DNA from: Paramarasmius palmivorus
Taxonomy: Eukaryota > Basidiomycota > Agaricomycetes > Agaricales > Marasmiaceae
DNA: 64,000 nt
Reading direction: 5' to 3'
Assembly: GCA_037176845.1 (NCBI GenBank)
Contig: JAYKXP010000035.1
Span: 372,001 to 436,000 of the forward strand
Below the pieces are notes generated by a model that made no database searches, had not been told where the DNA came from, and saw only the letters and a list, made by a program, of their open reading frames with translations. How positions within the stretch are numbered: the first letter of the stretch is position 1; each line of letters starts with the position of its first letter. Below, in pieces: positions 10,912 through 24,236 of the stretch. The position numbers and the translations under genes are program-made.

Positions 10912-13900
10912 ATGCCGACACCGGCGTCGACATCAAGACGGCGAAATTCCGCTTCAGCAGGTAGCGAACTACCAAAAAGCTCCTACGAGACACCTTCACG
11001 TCCTCGGAATGGCCGTTCAGCAAGTCCACCGCTATCAGTAGCGGCAACAAGCACTGTAACGCCATATGGTACGCAACCCACGAAAATGAACGTGGTGACG
11101 CGAGTTGCAATTGAGGGGAAGGCAAAGCAGGGTGTAGATGGTGCTGCAGTCAAGATGTACCTCAAAGTGCGTCAGTTTGTGATTCTGAGGGAGTTTTTGC
11201 TAACGAGAGACAAAAGTTATCAGTGCCGCTAGGATAATGTCAGCCCTGGACAACTATACAGCTCTTTCCAGGTATGTCCATCTACCCCAGTCAAGGAAAA
11301 TGCTGACTTCTTGCAGAGGAGAACGTGAAAATACTGGATTCCATTGTACACCCACTCGATTCCAACTCTGCGCCATACAATTTCAATTCAGTAGCGACAC
11401 CCCTTCTACATAGTGCTGCACGTGCCTTGAATCTACCAGCGCGGTCACAACAAAGCTTTCAAGCCGCCTTTGGGCTTTCTCCACCTCCTTCGACAACATC
11501 ATCAACTTCGTCTCGGGTAGGGGGATCCTCAGCGTCCCCAGACTCCATAGCCCCAGTAGATCTGGCCTATACAGGTCAGATTCTAGTCAGTGGATATTAC
11601 ATATCATTCGTACTGCCAAAGGTGTTCCCACCTCGATATCCTGATGATGATGGTAATACCCGGACAAAATATGGCAGCAGGAGACTATCCATTGGAGACA
11701 GAGACCGGATACATGCACAGTTCGTTGCTGCAATTGATCTTTGGGTCCCATATCTTTCAAGACCGCCGAGATCACCTTACTTGGTATGTTCTACCCAATT
11801 CACTTTGACCCGTCTCTGAGGACTGCAAACAGTTGTCTATTCCCACCCCGCGATGCCTTCACAACAACATCAAATTACGAATATTTCCACCGGTCATCAC
11901 AAACACAGCTGCATCCTTTGCTTCGTTGTCTTCCACCGACGGAGAAGATTCAATGACCTGGGATCTGGCTTCAGACCCATATGTTACACGTGCGGCCAAC
12001 TCAAGGTCCAGAAGCAAGAGTAACTCAGCAAATGGTTACGGTTCTCTTTCTTACCATGGTAATGAAGCCGATGATGAATCTAGCGACTCCTCCACCGCTG
12101 GTTTTTCGTACGGGATCGGGATCCAGGAAGCTTCCCGAGTACCGAAAGGATCAGGTTGCGATGGGCCAAACCAGTCAAAAACCTGGACATACCGCGCTAT
12201 GGTCGCGAGGATCTTGACAGCTCGCTTGCTTCGATGGAGAATGGTCGACATAGAGTGGGTGTCAAGACCGTGAAGGGCGAGATGACGTGCATTGTGAAGG
12301 GCAAAGTCGTCAACTCGGATGGCTTAGAGAGTGCCATCATGGACGTTGAATACAAAGGGACTTGCAGGGATGTGTGGTATCCTGGCGTCGCTGTTCTCCT
12401 CGGTATGGACGTAGCCCTAGAATCCAAGAACTCTGATGTTACTTGGTATGACGGAGAAAGCGGTCCCAACGCTGGCTGGGAGATTAGCGGCGGAATAGGT
12501 TACACAGGATTTGACGTCGGTGCTTCTACAAATCCCCGGGCACTCGGACGGTTTGACTCCCTAGAATCAAACACTTCCGGTCCACAGATCCAAATATCAC
12601 CATCTTCGCCACTTCGCCCGTCCAATCTTCCTTCAAGACAGAACTCGTCGTCCTCTGCAATCTCTCACAACTCCAGCTCTTCTACCTCATCACTTCTCCG
12701 CGCGCCTCTTCCTGGGGTGCAGAACGTCGCAGAGTACTCATTTGAGAAATCTAATCCGCCTGGTGATCCTGCTGCATCCACTACGTCGACACAGCTATCT
12801 TCAATAGGCTCACTACCCACATCAGTCAATTTGGCAGAGTCAGCTTCACTTCCGCGCCCCCGGATATCCGATTACTATGCACCTAAACATGAACGAACTC
12901 TTGCCACCAGCAAAGAACGAGTTTGTCTTTTCTATTAAAGGGACTATTGTCGTGACCCCTCGAATACGTTCCAATCCTCGTGCCAATGGTTCCTCACGTC
13001 AAAATGCATCGTCAGGCGCTGAGAGCGACGAGACAACTTCTGCCGCCTCTGATGCTTACGATCGAGATCCTGTACCCATTACGCTGCCGACATTCTCGGT
13101 GCTCGCTGCTGACCACGAGAAAACGACTATCGTGGTTCGCAACGACATCAATCACGACACTCGTGCCACCGTCGAGGTATACAACTCGAACGGCGACATT
13201 CTCCTGGATGCACAGGCGCGTAAAACTGTCTTGCAGAAGGGTGGATTTACGCGATGCGCGGATGCTGGAGGTAGAATTGTCATCAAAACCTCCTCGGTAC
13301 TCGAAGCGAATGGGCATGCATATGGAGGACTTGGTCAAAAGGTGTTCCCCAGTCAATCTCTCGCTCGAACACCAAATGGGAGCGGTAGAAGTAGCCCAGT
13401 TCATGGACATCTACGAACGACATCCCTGAGTGGGTTAACGAAGGCAACGCAGAAGATGCGACCAAAGAGAGACGGGGAGTTGATGATACCTTGGGTCGAT
13501 GCTAATGTCACCACCCTTATATCGTCTTCGGTCGAAGATTCATCGAGTTCATATGCAGTTCGAGTTCTACTTCCTGCGCCGGCCGATATGGAGAGCTCTG
13601 AGTGGCTAGAATTCGGATTGGCTAAGCCGGGACTACATGCAGAGTCTGGGTTAACTCGACCTGGGGAAAACGGCAAGCCTCCCCAGGTGGACATCGTCGG
13701 GGTCAGCGTCGATGGCGTACCAGTCAAGTTTGAGATGACTGCTGCTGCTGTCAAAGAGGAGCCTGATGGGTTCCTTGGAGGTGTGAAAGTTGAGGAGATG
13801 AGCGCTAAGGAGTGGATCAGCTGGGTGAGAGTGAGAGTTGGCGGAGTTGGCGGGGGAAAGCTAGTGATTGATTATGTGGTAAGAGAAGAAGCCGAGAGCG

Positions 13901-14752
13901 AGCGCAAACGGGGCAAGAGAGGGCTGGGGCGGGTGTTCCTATCAGTGTTTACCTGCCGACATTTGCTATTCCTGTTGGTAGAATGGCTGTCCTCGTGGAG
14001 GATCAAAAAGGTGCGGGACTCCCTCTCTTTTGCCGTCATCTAGCTCACTGTCAGTGATAGATGTGGAAGTATCCGCTCTACAGAGTAACTTCCGGCATTC
14101 GACCAATACCTCAGTTGGGCAGAAATTACTTCACTATGCGGCCGAACCCTTCTTCTACCCTCAGGTGTCTTTCCTCGTGAAATCGACACCAGGAACATCG
14201 TCTTTTTCATTATCCCCAATCTTATCCTTTACCGCCATACTGGCATTCTTGGTTGCGTGTGCTTTGCTACACCAAACCAAATCCGACCTCCTTCGTATAC
14301 ATAGGTCAATCGACATCGCTAGAAGTGCTGGTTGGGATGAACTTGCCGAACCGGTCGTTATTACTACCACCGTGTATAGTTCCCCGTCTCATACTCAGTG
14401 GGATTGGTTTGGGAAGCCTGACCTCAAAGGGACAGAAGCAACAGAAATAACTTCTTCGCTCCCCGATTTCACAGCTAGCACCGTGATATCCCCAATACCG
14501 TCAGACATTCAGCCATCCGCACAACCTGCTTCTGCCATCCCAACCTCTCAAGAGGACAGTACCGACATCATCGAGGAGCCTTTCTCTTTCATCGAGACAT
14601 TTGGTCTTGTCCCTTATCAAAAGCTAATGAATCTTACTTGGGGAGATTTCAAGCCTTTAGCATCCTCGACGCTCAAGCATGTCGCCCATGTTGCTGGCAT
14701 CGCGTGGCAGATCGCCAGAAAAATCTATCATTATCCATTGGACCCGCCGTGA
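10912..14752 (+). CDS. Large uncharacterised protein with C-terminal membrane segment
   Basis: I do not recognise this family. The start at 10912 opens a Ser/Pro/Thr-rich tail (MPTPASTSRRRNSASAG). Then come MNVVTRVAIEGKAKQGVDGA, an Ala/Ser region, IDLWVPYLSRPPRSPYL, a beta-rich module (VKGEMTCIVKGKVVNSDGLE, DVWYPGVAVLLGMDVALES), a long Ser-rich linker, a second beta-rich region (NEFVFSIKGTIVVTPR, HEKTTIVVRNDINHDTRATV) and VYLPTFAIPVGRMAVLVED. Near the C-terminus is a hydrophobic segment (FTAILAFLVACALLH), so it is probably a single-pass, tail-region membrane protein. A 47-base intron beginning at about 12108 fits the frame. Two further frame changes, at 12885-12887 (AAA run) and in the G-rich stretch at about 13897-13936, have no convincing intron and look like one-base indels. 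The exon model in the C-terminal third is therefore tentative. Confidence 0.6.
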
Positions 14753-15037
14753 TCTCGTTTTGTTATCTGTTTTTTTTTTTGGTTCACGATTGTTGTTTAC
14801 AACGCTCTCGGTACTCTTGCTTTGCCATTGCTATCCTATTTCAGGATAATATACGATACATCATGACCATTTTATACCTCATATTTCCACATGACTTTGC
14901 TATACTTATCGACCCTATGCTTATGCCTTATGATAATGGAATCCGGATTTTCTTCATTAACAAGCTCATCGAATTTTGAAAATAGAGGAGTGTATCATAA
15001 CGTGTAAGTAGTAAGACCACATCTGTGTATACGACGT
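14753..15037. other. Short convergent intergenic region
   Basis: The 3' ends of the uncharacterised membrane protein gene (+) and uL2m (-) face each other here. A run of ten T lies near 14770. Otherwise I see only AT-rich sequence that may hold both polyadenylation regions. Confidence 0.4.
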
Positions 15038-16260
15038 CTATGCCTTGCCCTTGCGCTTCTCGACTCCACGGGGCCTCTCACGAATGACCAACTTGTTGCT
15101 GTTCTTGGGACCCTTAGGACCTGGCTTCCTCGTACGTGTACCTTTGGTACCCCAACCCCAAATAGAAACAGGGTGCTTGTTCGACTTGGATCGACCACGT
15201 CCACCACCATGGGGGTGATCACAACTGCAAACGGATAAAATGAGTAGATGTAGGAGTAGGAGAACAATGATACGTACGCGTTCATAGCAACACCACGCAC
15301 AGTCGGTCTGCGTCCCAACCACCTAGACCTACCAGCCTTGCCCAAGGACCTATTCTTCCACAAATAGTTTCCGACTTGCCCAATTGTGGCACAGCAATCC
15401 TGCAGGATCTTTCTGATTTCTCCGCTCTGAAGCTGGACTTGGGAGTATTTTCCACTTGCTTCGTGTGCCATGACGGTGGCGGAAGACCCGGCGGACCGTA
15501 CCAATTTGGCGGGGCCAGTCGGTGACAAGCCAATGTTATGGACGATAGTGCCGGGGGGTATAAGGTGTAGAGGTAGGACGTTTCCTGACTTGAGAGTCAG
15601 GGCACGAAACATACCCAGCGCGAGGTCTGATGTTTCTACAGGAGATTGTCCATCAGCGTTTGCCTTTTTCTTCTTGCTCTTCACGTCGAGCTTAAGGCCA
15701 GGGACGAAACCCTCTGGAACTCCAGACCTGAAGCTCTGCACGGTGTCACCTGCACGCATGCCCTCTGTAGCAATAATGTAGCTCCATTTCTTGGTACCTT
15801 CCGCGAGTGGATTCCGGTTTTTAAGAAGTGCAATATGAGCTGAACGACCAGGGTCGTACTCTATACGCACAACATCATGCACGCCCGGCTCTTTACGCAT
15901 GAAATCCACCGTGCGTATACGCTGCTTGTGCCCTCCTCCTCGGTGTCGAACCGTGATGCGACCCGTGTTATTCCGTCCTCCCTTCTTCCTCTTCGGAACA
16001 GTCAACAAACGAACAGGTTTTCCTTCGTATAACCATGGTGTGAGAGGTCTCTTTAGATGACGAAGACCGGGTGTATACGGTTTGTAAGTTTTGAAGAGCT
16101 CGGACGTGCGAGCAAAGGACGTGTCTGCGCTTTTGACGGGTTGGACCTCAGTGGCGTAATTGCATGCTCGAATACGAAGTTGGGAGAGATTTTGAGGACG
16201 GGAAAGAGGGAAAGAGACGAGGGATCTGAGCAGCCCAGTGCCGCTACGTGGGGAGAACAT
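15038..16260 (-). CDS. Mitochondrial large-subunit ribosomal protein uL2m
   Basis: 389-residue protein in two exons, with the intron at 15225-15277 (GTACGT...TTTGCAG). The N-terminus ([22 protein letters not shown]) is a basic mitochondrial presequence. The conserved uL2 core follows: [31 protein letters not shown] and [14 protein letters not shown], an insertion with [11 protein letters not shown], then [18 protein letters not shown]-type [39 protein letters not shown] and [19 protein letters not shown]. The invariant His of DHPHGGG, which in bacterial L2 contributes to the peptidyl-transferase centre, is present. The intron splits the highly conserved GVAMN / DHPHGGG junction. The gene is divergent from RVB2, with only 48 bp between the two start codons. 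Confidence 0.93.
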
Positions 16261-16308
16261 GCAAATTGAGAGGAGAGCGACGCGCGCTTAGCTTTTTTCC
16301 TTTCAACC
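16261..16308. promoter_or_regulatory. 48-bp bidirectional promoter between uL2m and RVB2
   Basis: The start codons of uL2m (minus, 16260) and RVB2 (plus, 16309) are separated by only 48 bases, so promoter and both 5' leaders must overlap each other or the neighbouring coding sequence. The segment has a GACGCGCGC core and a pyrimidine-rich tract just before the RVB2 ATG. That promoter activity resides here is inferred from gene layout. Confidence 0.45.
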
Positions 16309-18087
<1,779 letters not shown>

Positions 18088-18901
18088 CCTAGGCTTGGTG
18101 CATATGTTGTAGAACCCACAGCCAATGCACGACTGGTGCTCTGTGTCGGATAGTGTATTATATCTAAACCTAATACCTCTCGGTATAGTCTTGATTCAAG
18201 AGTTTATTATCGGAAGCTGCAGGTATTCGCTGATAATAACTGTCGGTTGGGCCAGCTCGGTGAATAGATAGACAGATCTTCTTTGACGGCGACCTGACCG
18301 ACCATGGCCATGCTTTTCCTTTCCTTCTATAACGCTCTCCCCACACTCAAAGCCGCAAGAGTCGGATTTTAATCATCCGGGATCATACTGGGACTACGTG
18401 ATGACGGACTTCCTGGGTGTGCCGGTGCGTATACGCCAGGCGAACTATATTGCGCAGCTTGTTGACCCCCAATATACACTCAGATATGAATACCTCCTGC
18501 GTCATTCATTCATGAAAGCCTTGCAAAAAACGCTTCATCTCAGTATTCTCGCGCTACGTACGGCTTATTCAACACCGTGCTAGTATGCGAACGTCAAATC
18601 CAGTTTTTGTCAATTGCGACCATCGGGACTCGTTTTACCGTTCTCACTCAGCCAACATTCACGCATTACCTACCTTTCCATACAACTCTCAACCTATTCA
18701 TTTATCCAACAACTCTCCAGGACGAATTTGTCTGCAAACATTCCATCAGTGTTTTTCGCCTCCTCAAGACCACTTGGCCCGTTCTGAAATTGGACGGTGG
18801 GCAGCATGGTCAGGGACGCGCAATTCATTTTGAGCAAACTTCCTCAGCAACACCCGGAGCCTGCATGACAATGACTGGACTAGGGCATGAAAACCTCAGG
18901 A
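18088..18901. other. Intergenic between RVB2 and the first GH6 gene
   Basis: About 0.8 kb. An open frame at 18577-18906 (+) reads as pyrimidine-rich non-conserved sequence and I do not support it as a gene. The distal part is the promoter region of the GH6 gene at 18964. Confidence 0.4.
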
Positions 18902-18909
18902 TATAAGGG
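18902..18909 (+). promoter_or_regulatory. TATA-like box of the first GH6 gene
   Basis: TATAAGGG lies 55-62 bases before the ATG at 18964. The other three GH6 genes also have a TATA-like octamer at a similar distance, which strengthens each call. Confidence 0.45.
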
Positions 18910-18963
18910 TGTCCTGCTTCTAAGGATGGATTTGGATCTTCTGTCTATTTCTCGAGCTTCACG

Positions 18964-20728
18964 ATGAGATCGACTGCTTTCAAGTTATTTTTGTTGGCAG
19001 GGGCCGTGTCACCGTTCACTCTGGTGCAGTCGCGCGTTGTAAAAAGTAGGTTATGTCCTATCAACCCTCAACGCAGAAACTGCTAACACAAAATGTTTGC
19101 AGGAGATACGCCTGTTCCCGTTGAGGGGAACCCGTACGATGGCTATACTGTCCGTATTCTACTTTGGTTTCAGTGGACTCATTTTCAACGCGAAAATATA
19201 GGTATACTTAAGTCCGCCCTATGCAAACAAGGTCGACGCGGCGGTGGTCAATATCACTGACCCTGGTCTGCAAGCTAAGGCTCTCGAGGTGAAGGAAGTT
19301 CCGACGTAAGTCTCTGGATAATTCATACCATAACCGTCGTGCCTAAATCATTGTCCCCTCCAGTTTCATATGGTTTGACTCTATCGCGAGCCTCGGCACC
19401 TGGAAACCTACCTCGAGGATGCTAATGCCAGAGCAGAAGCAGAAAGCAAGCAATACCTAGTTCAGATTGTGGTCTACAACCTACCGGAACGAGATTGCTC
19501 TGCTTTAGCTTCTAATGGGAGCTCAGCATTGATAACGATGGTGAAGCGAAATACAAAGGATACATTGATACCATTGCCGCCTCTATCAAAAGTAGGTGTT
19601 GAGGCCTCACGAACTGTTATTGAATCTGACAGCTGAAAATCTAGAATACCCCGACTTGAGGATTATCGCCATCATTGAGCCTGAGTAAGGGTCTTCCTGA
19701 CATTCGCTCTCCTGCTAAGCTTGAAGATTCTTCTAGCTCCTTGCCGAATCTGGTCACCAACCTTGATGTCCCAAAATGCCAAACAGCTGAACCTGTTTAC
19801 AAGGTATGTGGAAAATTAATTTGACTGCAAGCTTTAAACTGATGCCGTTTTAACTCCAGACACTTATACCATATGCGTTGGAGCAGCTCAATACCGCCGG
19901 TGTCTACATGTATCTTGACGCAGGCCATGCCGGATGGCTCGGTTGGCCCGACAATCTCGAACCTGCCGCTGAACTCTATCAACAGGTCTGGCAAAATGCA
20001 GGTTCCCCCGAATTCGTCCGCGGCTTGTCAACCAACGTTGCGAACTACAACGCGTTTAGGTACTTCCCATTTCCTTTTTTTCTATTCTCATATTCATGCG
20101 ACATGAAGAGCTGAAACCCCCGACCCAATCGCTGCGGGCAATCCTAATTACGACGAAAGCCATTACGTCGAGGTATCTGAGTTCCTTTGTCCATTACATT
20201 GCTGAATTCTCATTGGTCACTATCCAGGCCCTTGCTGCGCTGCTCCCACCATTCCCAACGAACTTCATCGTTGACCAAGGTCCGTTCTGGCAGACAGAAC
20301 TTGCGAAACTCGTGGAGCGAATGGTTGGTTTTATCTGTTATACTGTCGACATTGCCTAGTCGGTGACATTATCGCTCGAAGGTGCAACATCAAGGGGGCG
20401 GGTTTCGGAACACGACCTACTCAAGAAACGAACTCCAGCTTGGTAGATTCTATCGTCTGGGTGAAACCTGGAGGCGAATCTGGTAAGCTAATTATACAGG
20501 TTCTTAACGAGTCGTTTTGACTAGATATTCTCAGACGGGACGACAAATTCATCCTCTCCACGTTTTGATACACGCTGCGTCTCAAACGCCTCTTTCATTC
20601 CTGCACCAGAGGTGTGTGCTGGAGCTTTCATTACTCTCGGAGAGATTCTGACCATTGAACGGCAGGCTGGCGAATGGTTCCAGGATTACTTTGAAGCATT
20701 GGTGGTTAATTCTAACCCTGCCTTCTAA
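18964..20728 (+). CDS. GH6 cellobiohydrolase without CBM1, three apparent frame breaks
   Basis: Secreted GH6 cellobiohydrolase (cellobiose release from cellulose chains). A hydrophobic signal peptide (FKLFLLAGAVSPFTLVQS) is followed by RVVKR, a Kex2-type site, and directly by the catalytic module: [48 protein letters not shown] (Asp of the catalytic pair), IIAIIEPDSLPNLVTNL (second catalytic Asp), [48 protein letters not shown] and final SNPAF. Introns are short and have good borders. Three single-base breaks interrupt the frame: a base missing at about 19399-19401, one G missing in the run at 19517-19519, and an extra C at 20282-20283. Everything between them is well conserved, so this is either a very young pseudogene or a sequence with assembly indels; I favour the latter. 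It lies on the strand opposite to the other three GH6 genes. Confidence 0.85.
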
Positions 20729-21150
20729 GGAGATTCGCTTAGGGACCAACGTCATCACTATGTAGCACTGTAGTGGATTCATACACAGTAATGTTTGGAT
20801 ATATGAATTATCGCATACCTTTGGGCAGCCCCGCATTATTTACTTAGCTTTTCGACCGACTAACGCCGCACCGTGAACACCCGATGCTGACGCGAGTGGT
20901 CTTATCCACAAATCTTAGTTGCACAATGAGAAGATAGCCCTGAAAACCATGGGCTTGAGCTTGAGGACCAATACGGCACGAAGATGCTTGCTGTAAGAGT
21001 ATCGGAAAAATCGGTAAAACCTTTGCCGTGTGTCTTGCGTTTGTCGCCCGAACGCCGAGGGCAGTTTCACGTGATCAGTGATGCCGAAGCTTACACGAAT
21101 TTCTCAGTGACGCTTGGGACTGAGCGCTGAGCACTTTCACACTCTCCACC
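20729..21150. other. Intergenic upstream of NFS1
   Basis: About 0.4 kb holding the GH6 3' region and the NFS1 promoter. I see no open frame or repeat worth calling. A short pyrimidine-rich tract (ACTTTCACACTCTCCACC) precedes the NFS1 ATG. Confidence 0.4.
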
Positions 21151-23139
21151 ATGTTGTCCAGGTTTTCGCGCACAGCAGCACGACGGGCTACTTCATCAAA
21201 AGTCTGCAATTCTTCTGCTGTTTCAGGCCGTAGAGGAATCGTACAGCCCTCTGGCTCGGAAAGGGCCAGTGTTGTGGATCTCCCTTCTACTTACAAGGAT
21301 GAAAGTCATTTTACACCAAGATCAGGTTTGCTTCATCTTTTTGATGGGAGGGCACAGGAAACTCATACTACATCTAGATATGCTTGGATTCAAGCTAGAG
21401 ATTCCGCGCCGGGAAGGCAGTTTGAAGGAAAAGACCAGACCCATTTACCTTGACATGCAGGTATGCTTGGCAGTTGTAATGTCCTGCCCCTCACTCACGA
21501 TTGTTACAGGCTACCACCCCAGTTGATCCGCGAGTCTTGGATGCCATGCTCCCCTACTTGACGGACCAGTATGGCAACCCGCATAGTAGAACACATGCTT
21601 ATGGATGGGAGGCAGAGCAGGCGGTGGAAGATGCTCGCAAGGTACGACAAAAGCATTCTTACAATAAATCAAATCTAATTTCTCGAACTCTTGCAGTACA
21701 TTGCGGACCTCATTGGAGCGGATTCCAAAGACATTGTGTTCACGTCTGGAGCAACAGAAACAAATAATATGGCGATAAAGGGCGTTGCCCGTTTCCACAA
21801 GGAGAAAAAGAAACATGTAATTACCACACAAACCGTGCGTCTCTTTCAATCATACAATCTGAATTGTCGGTGCTAATACACTAAAAATAGGAACATAAAT
21901 GTGTGCTAGATTCGTGTAGAAAACTCTCAGAGGAAGGTTTCGATATCACATACCTCCCTGTCCAACATAACGGTGTCATAGCCCTTGATGAACTAGAGGC
22001 TGCTATCCGACCAGACACATCACTCGTTTCAATTATGACGGTGAACAACGAAACCGGAGTTGTCCAGCCAATAAAAGAGATCGGAGCTCTACTTCGCAAA
22101 CACCGAGGTATCTACTTCCATACAGATGCGGCACAGGCTGTCGGGAAGGTCCCGGTAGATGTCAATGAGATGAACATCGACTTGATGAGTATCTCGGGAC
22201 ACAAGCTATACGGACCAAAGGGCATTGGGGCTGCATACGTCAGGAGGCGACCCAGAGTCAGACTGGAGCCAATTCTCAGTGGTGGTGGTCAGGAGCGAGG
22301 GTTACGCAGCGGAACATTACCTGCTGCATTGGCTGTGGGACTGGGTGAAGCAGCACGGATTGCAAAGCAGGAGATGGCGGTGAGTCTCCTTTCCATTCGA
22401 GCTCGTGATGAAAACCTGCACGAAAACATGGATACCGAGTGACGCGATGCAAGCATCGAAACCCTGTCAGCTCGGTGTGTGACACTGGTGCAGGGGTACT
22501 GAAGCTCAACCTACTGCGATCATCCGGATCTAATCTGATAATCTTGTTTTGATGTTTTAGAGGGATCGCGTTCATATCGAGGCCTTATCAAAGAGACTCA
22601 TTGATGGAATCAACTCGCAAGTTGAGCACGTTGTTCGCAATGGGGATGTCAATGGCTACCCTGGCTGTGTCAATCTCAGCTTCTCATACGTTGAGGGTGA
22701 AAGTCTTCTGATGGCGTTGAAGGTAAAGTATCCACGTTTGAGCCTACACGTAGTCCTGACAATGTGTTACAGAACATTGCGCTTTCCTCAGGCAGTGCCT
22801 GCACATCTGCTTCGCTAGAACCATCATATGTTCTTCGTGCACTCGGTATGCTGTGTGCCTGGCGACCTGTTTTGCTTCCCTGACTCTATTCTGATTAGGT
22901 GCCGCTGAGGATATGGCTCACTCATCCTTACGCTTCGGTATTGGTCGCTTCACCACCGAAGCTGAAGTAGACTACGTAATCAAGCACATCGTTGGCACAG
23001 TCAATAGGCTTCGGGAGATGAGGTTGGTGTTTCAGTTTTCTTTCGTTAATGTCACAGAGACTCAACTACTTTCAGTCCTCTGTGGGAGATGGTTCAGGAA
23101 GGAATTGACATCAACTCGATCGACTGGTCTCAACATTGA
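21151..23139 (+). CDS. NFS1: Cysteine desulfurase, mitochondrial
   Basis: PLP enzyme that removes sulfur from cysteine and passes it to the Isu scaffold for Fe-S cluster assembly and to tRNA thiolation. The N-terminus ([20 protein letters not shown]) is a typical presequence. Landmarks: [110 protein letters not shown] (Lys that binds PLP), [14 protein letters not shown] and [13 protein letters not shown]. The catalytic loop [20 protein letters not shown] contains the persulfide Cys. It ends [20 protein letters not shown] plus His. About eight introns, all frame-compatible; the first spans roughly 21327-21401. It lies between two GH6 genes, but nothing suggests a functional link. Confidence 0.95.
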
Positions 23140-23569
23140 TGGCCATTCGGGCTTTTTCTTGGTTGCTCCAGACAATCTAAGTCTTCACGCAAGATTGTTC
23201 CGCTTACTTATTATTCTACTGTACCTTTGTATTTGTACGGCGTGACGAGTCGACTGAAAATGGCGACCCCGCAGCGCGATAGACTACTCCAACGAATCCT
23301 GCGGCGGTTTTTTTCTTGGTATTAGTAAATGTTGGCGCTGGGGGACATCCTCGCCGTCAACTCCCCACCATAATATACATGTTTTCTCTCGGCGTGTTGT
23401 GATTTCTTGCAAGGTGATTGACCACTTTTGACAGATGTCCTACTACATTGATTGGGCATTGGAATCTAAATATCCCGATGCATGATCATCAGCGACAAGC
23501 CGTCATGAGTGATATACATATCGTACAGTGTCATACAAAGAATATTAGACCGTTCATATGGTGCTCTCT
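23140..23569. other. Convergent intergenic region, nothing seen
   Basis: The 3' ends of NFS1 (+) and the small membrane protein gene (-) face each other. A run of T occurs near 23308-23313. No gene, repeat or RNA signal recognised. Confidence 0.4.
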
Positions 23570-24071
23570 TCATCCAGAACCATGGACACGATGATAAACC
23601 AAAGCACCCAGAAGTGCCACACTAACCTCTCCGCCACAGATCACGAAAACCCAAGGAACCCAATAGGGTAAGCACGACGCCAAATGCACCTTCCCGTCTT
23701 CGTCAACCGTGGCCTGCTGGTGAAACCTGATCACTTGCCGCCCGTACAAGAGCTGAAATCCCTGAGCAATAATTGACCCGAGGAGAACGATTACGGACGA
23801 AATGATGGCAATCAGCTTCAGGATAAAAGAATCCGAAAGAGGAGCGAGTATGGAGATGTTGAAGATGGCGACGAATCCGCCTGCAAAGGTCATGTTCCAC
23901 CATTTGTTTTCGAATTGTTTTCGTGCACGTTCAAGCTTATCTAGGTCCAGGTTAAGTCGTCAATGATGTTTTCGGACGATGTGCAAATAGCTCACCTTCT
24001 TTGGCTTGATTTTGCTGGGATTCTGTATCACTCTTGCTAGGTGTTGTTTCCGTGCCGCTGGTTGTGTTCAT
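23570..24071 (-). CDS. Small three-helix membrane protein of unknown function
   Basis: 148 residues in two exons, with the intron at 23941-23995. The N-terminus is polar and Thr/Ser/Gln-rich (MNTTSGTETTPSKSDTESQQ). A short charged helix DKLERARKQFENKWWN leads into three hydrophobic segments: FAGGFVAIFNISILAPL, LIAIISSVIVLLGSIIAQGF and WVFVICGGEVSVALLGALVY. The last two are joined by a loop GRQVIRFHQQATVDEDGK. I do not recognise the family and propose no function. The size, clean splice sites and membrane pattern make a real gene likely. It is head-to-head with the SR protein gene, 165 bp apart. Confidence 0.6.
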
Positions 24072-24236
24072 GTCGTCTCGAGGAACGAAAAATAGGGGCT
24101 ACTGCAAACCTAATCAGAGCACATGTTTGTACACTAAGCAAAGCAAGGACAAACTGTGTTGACACTCCGATTGTTTGGCTTGAAACTCAGACGTCCACAT
24201 TCTTGGTTGCCTTCCCACCTCATCTCTATCTCCAAC

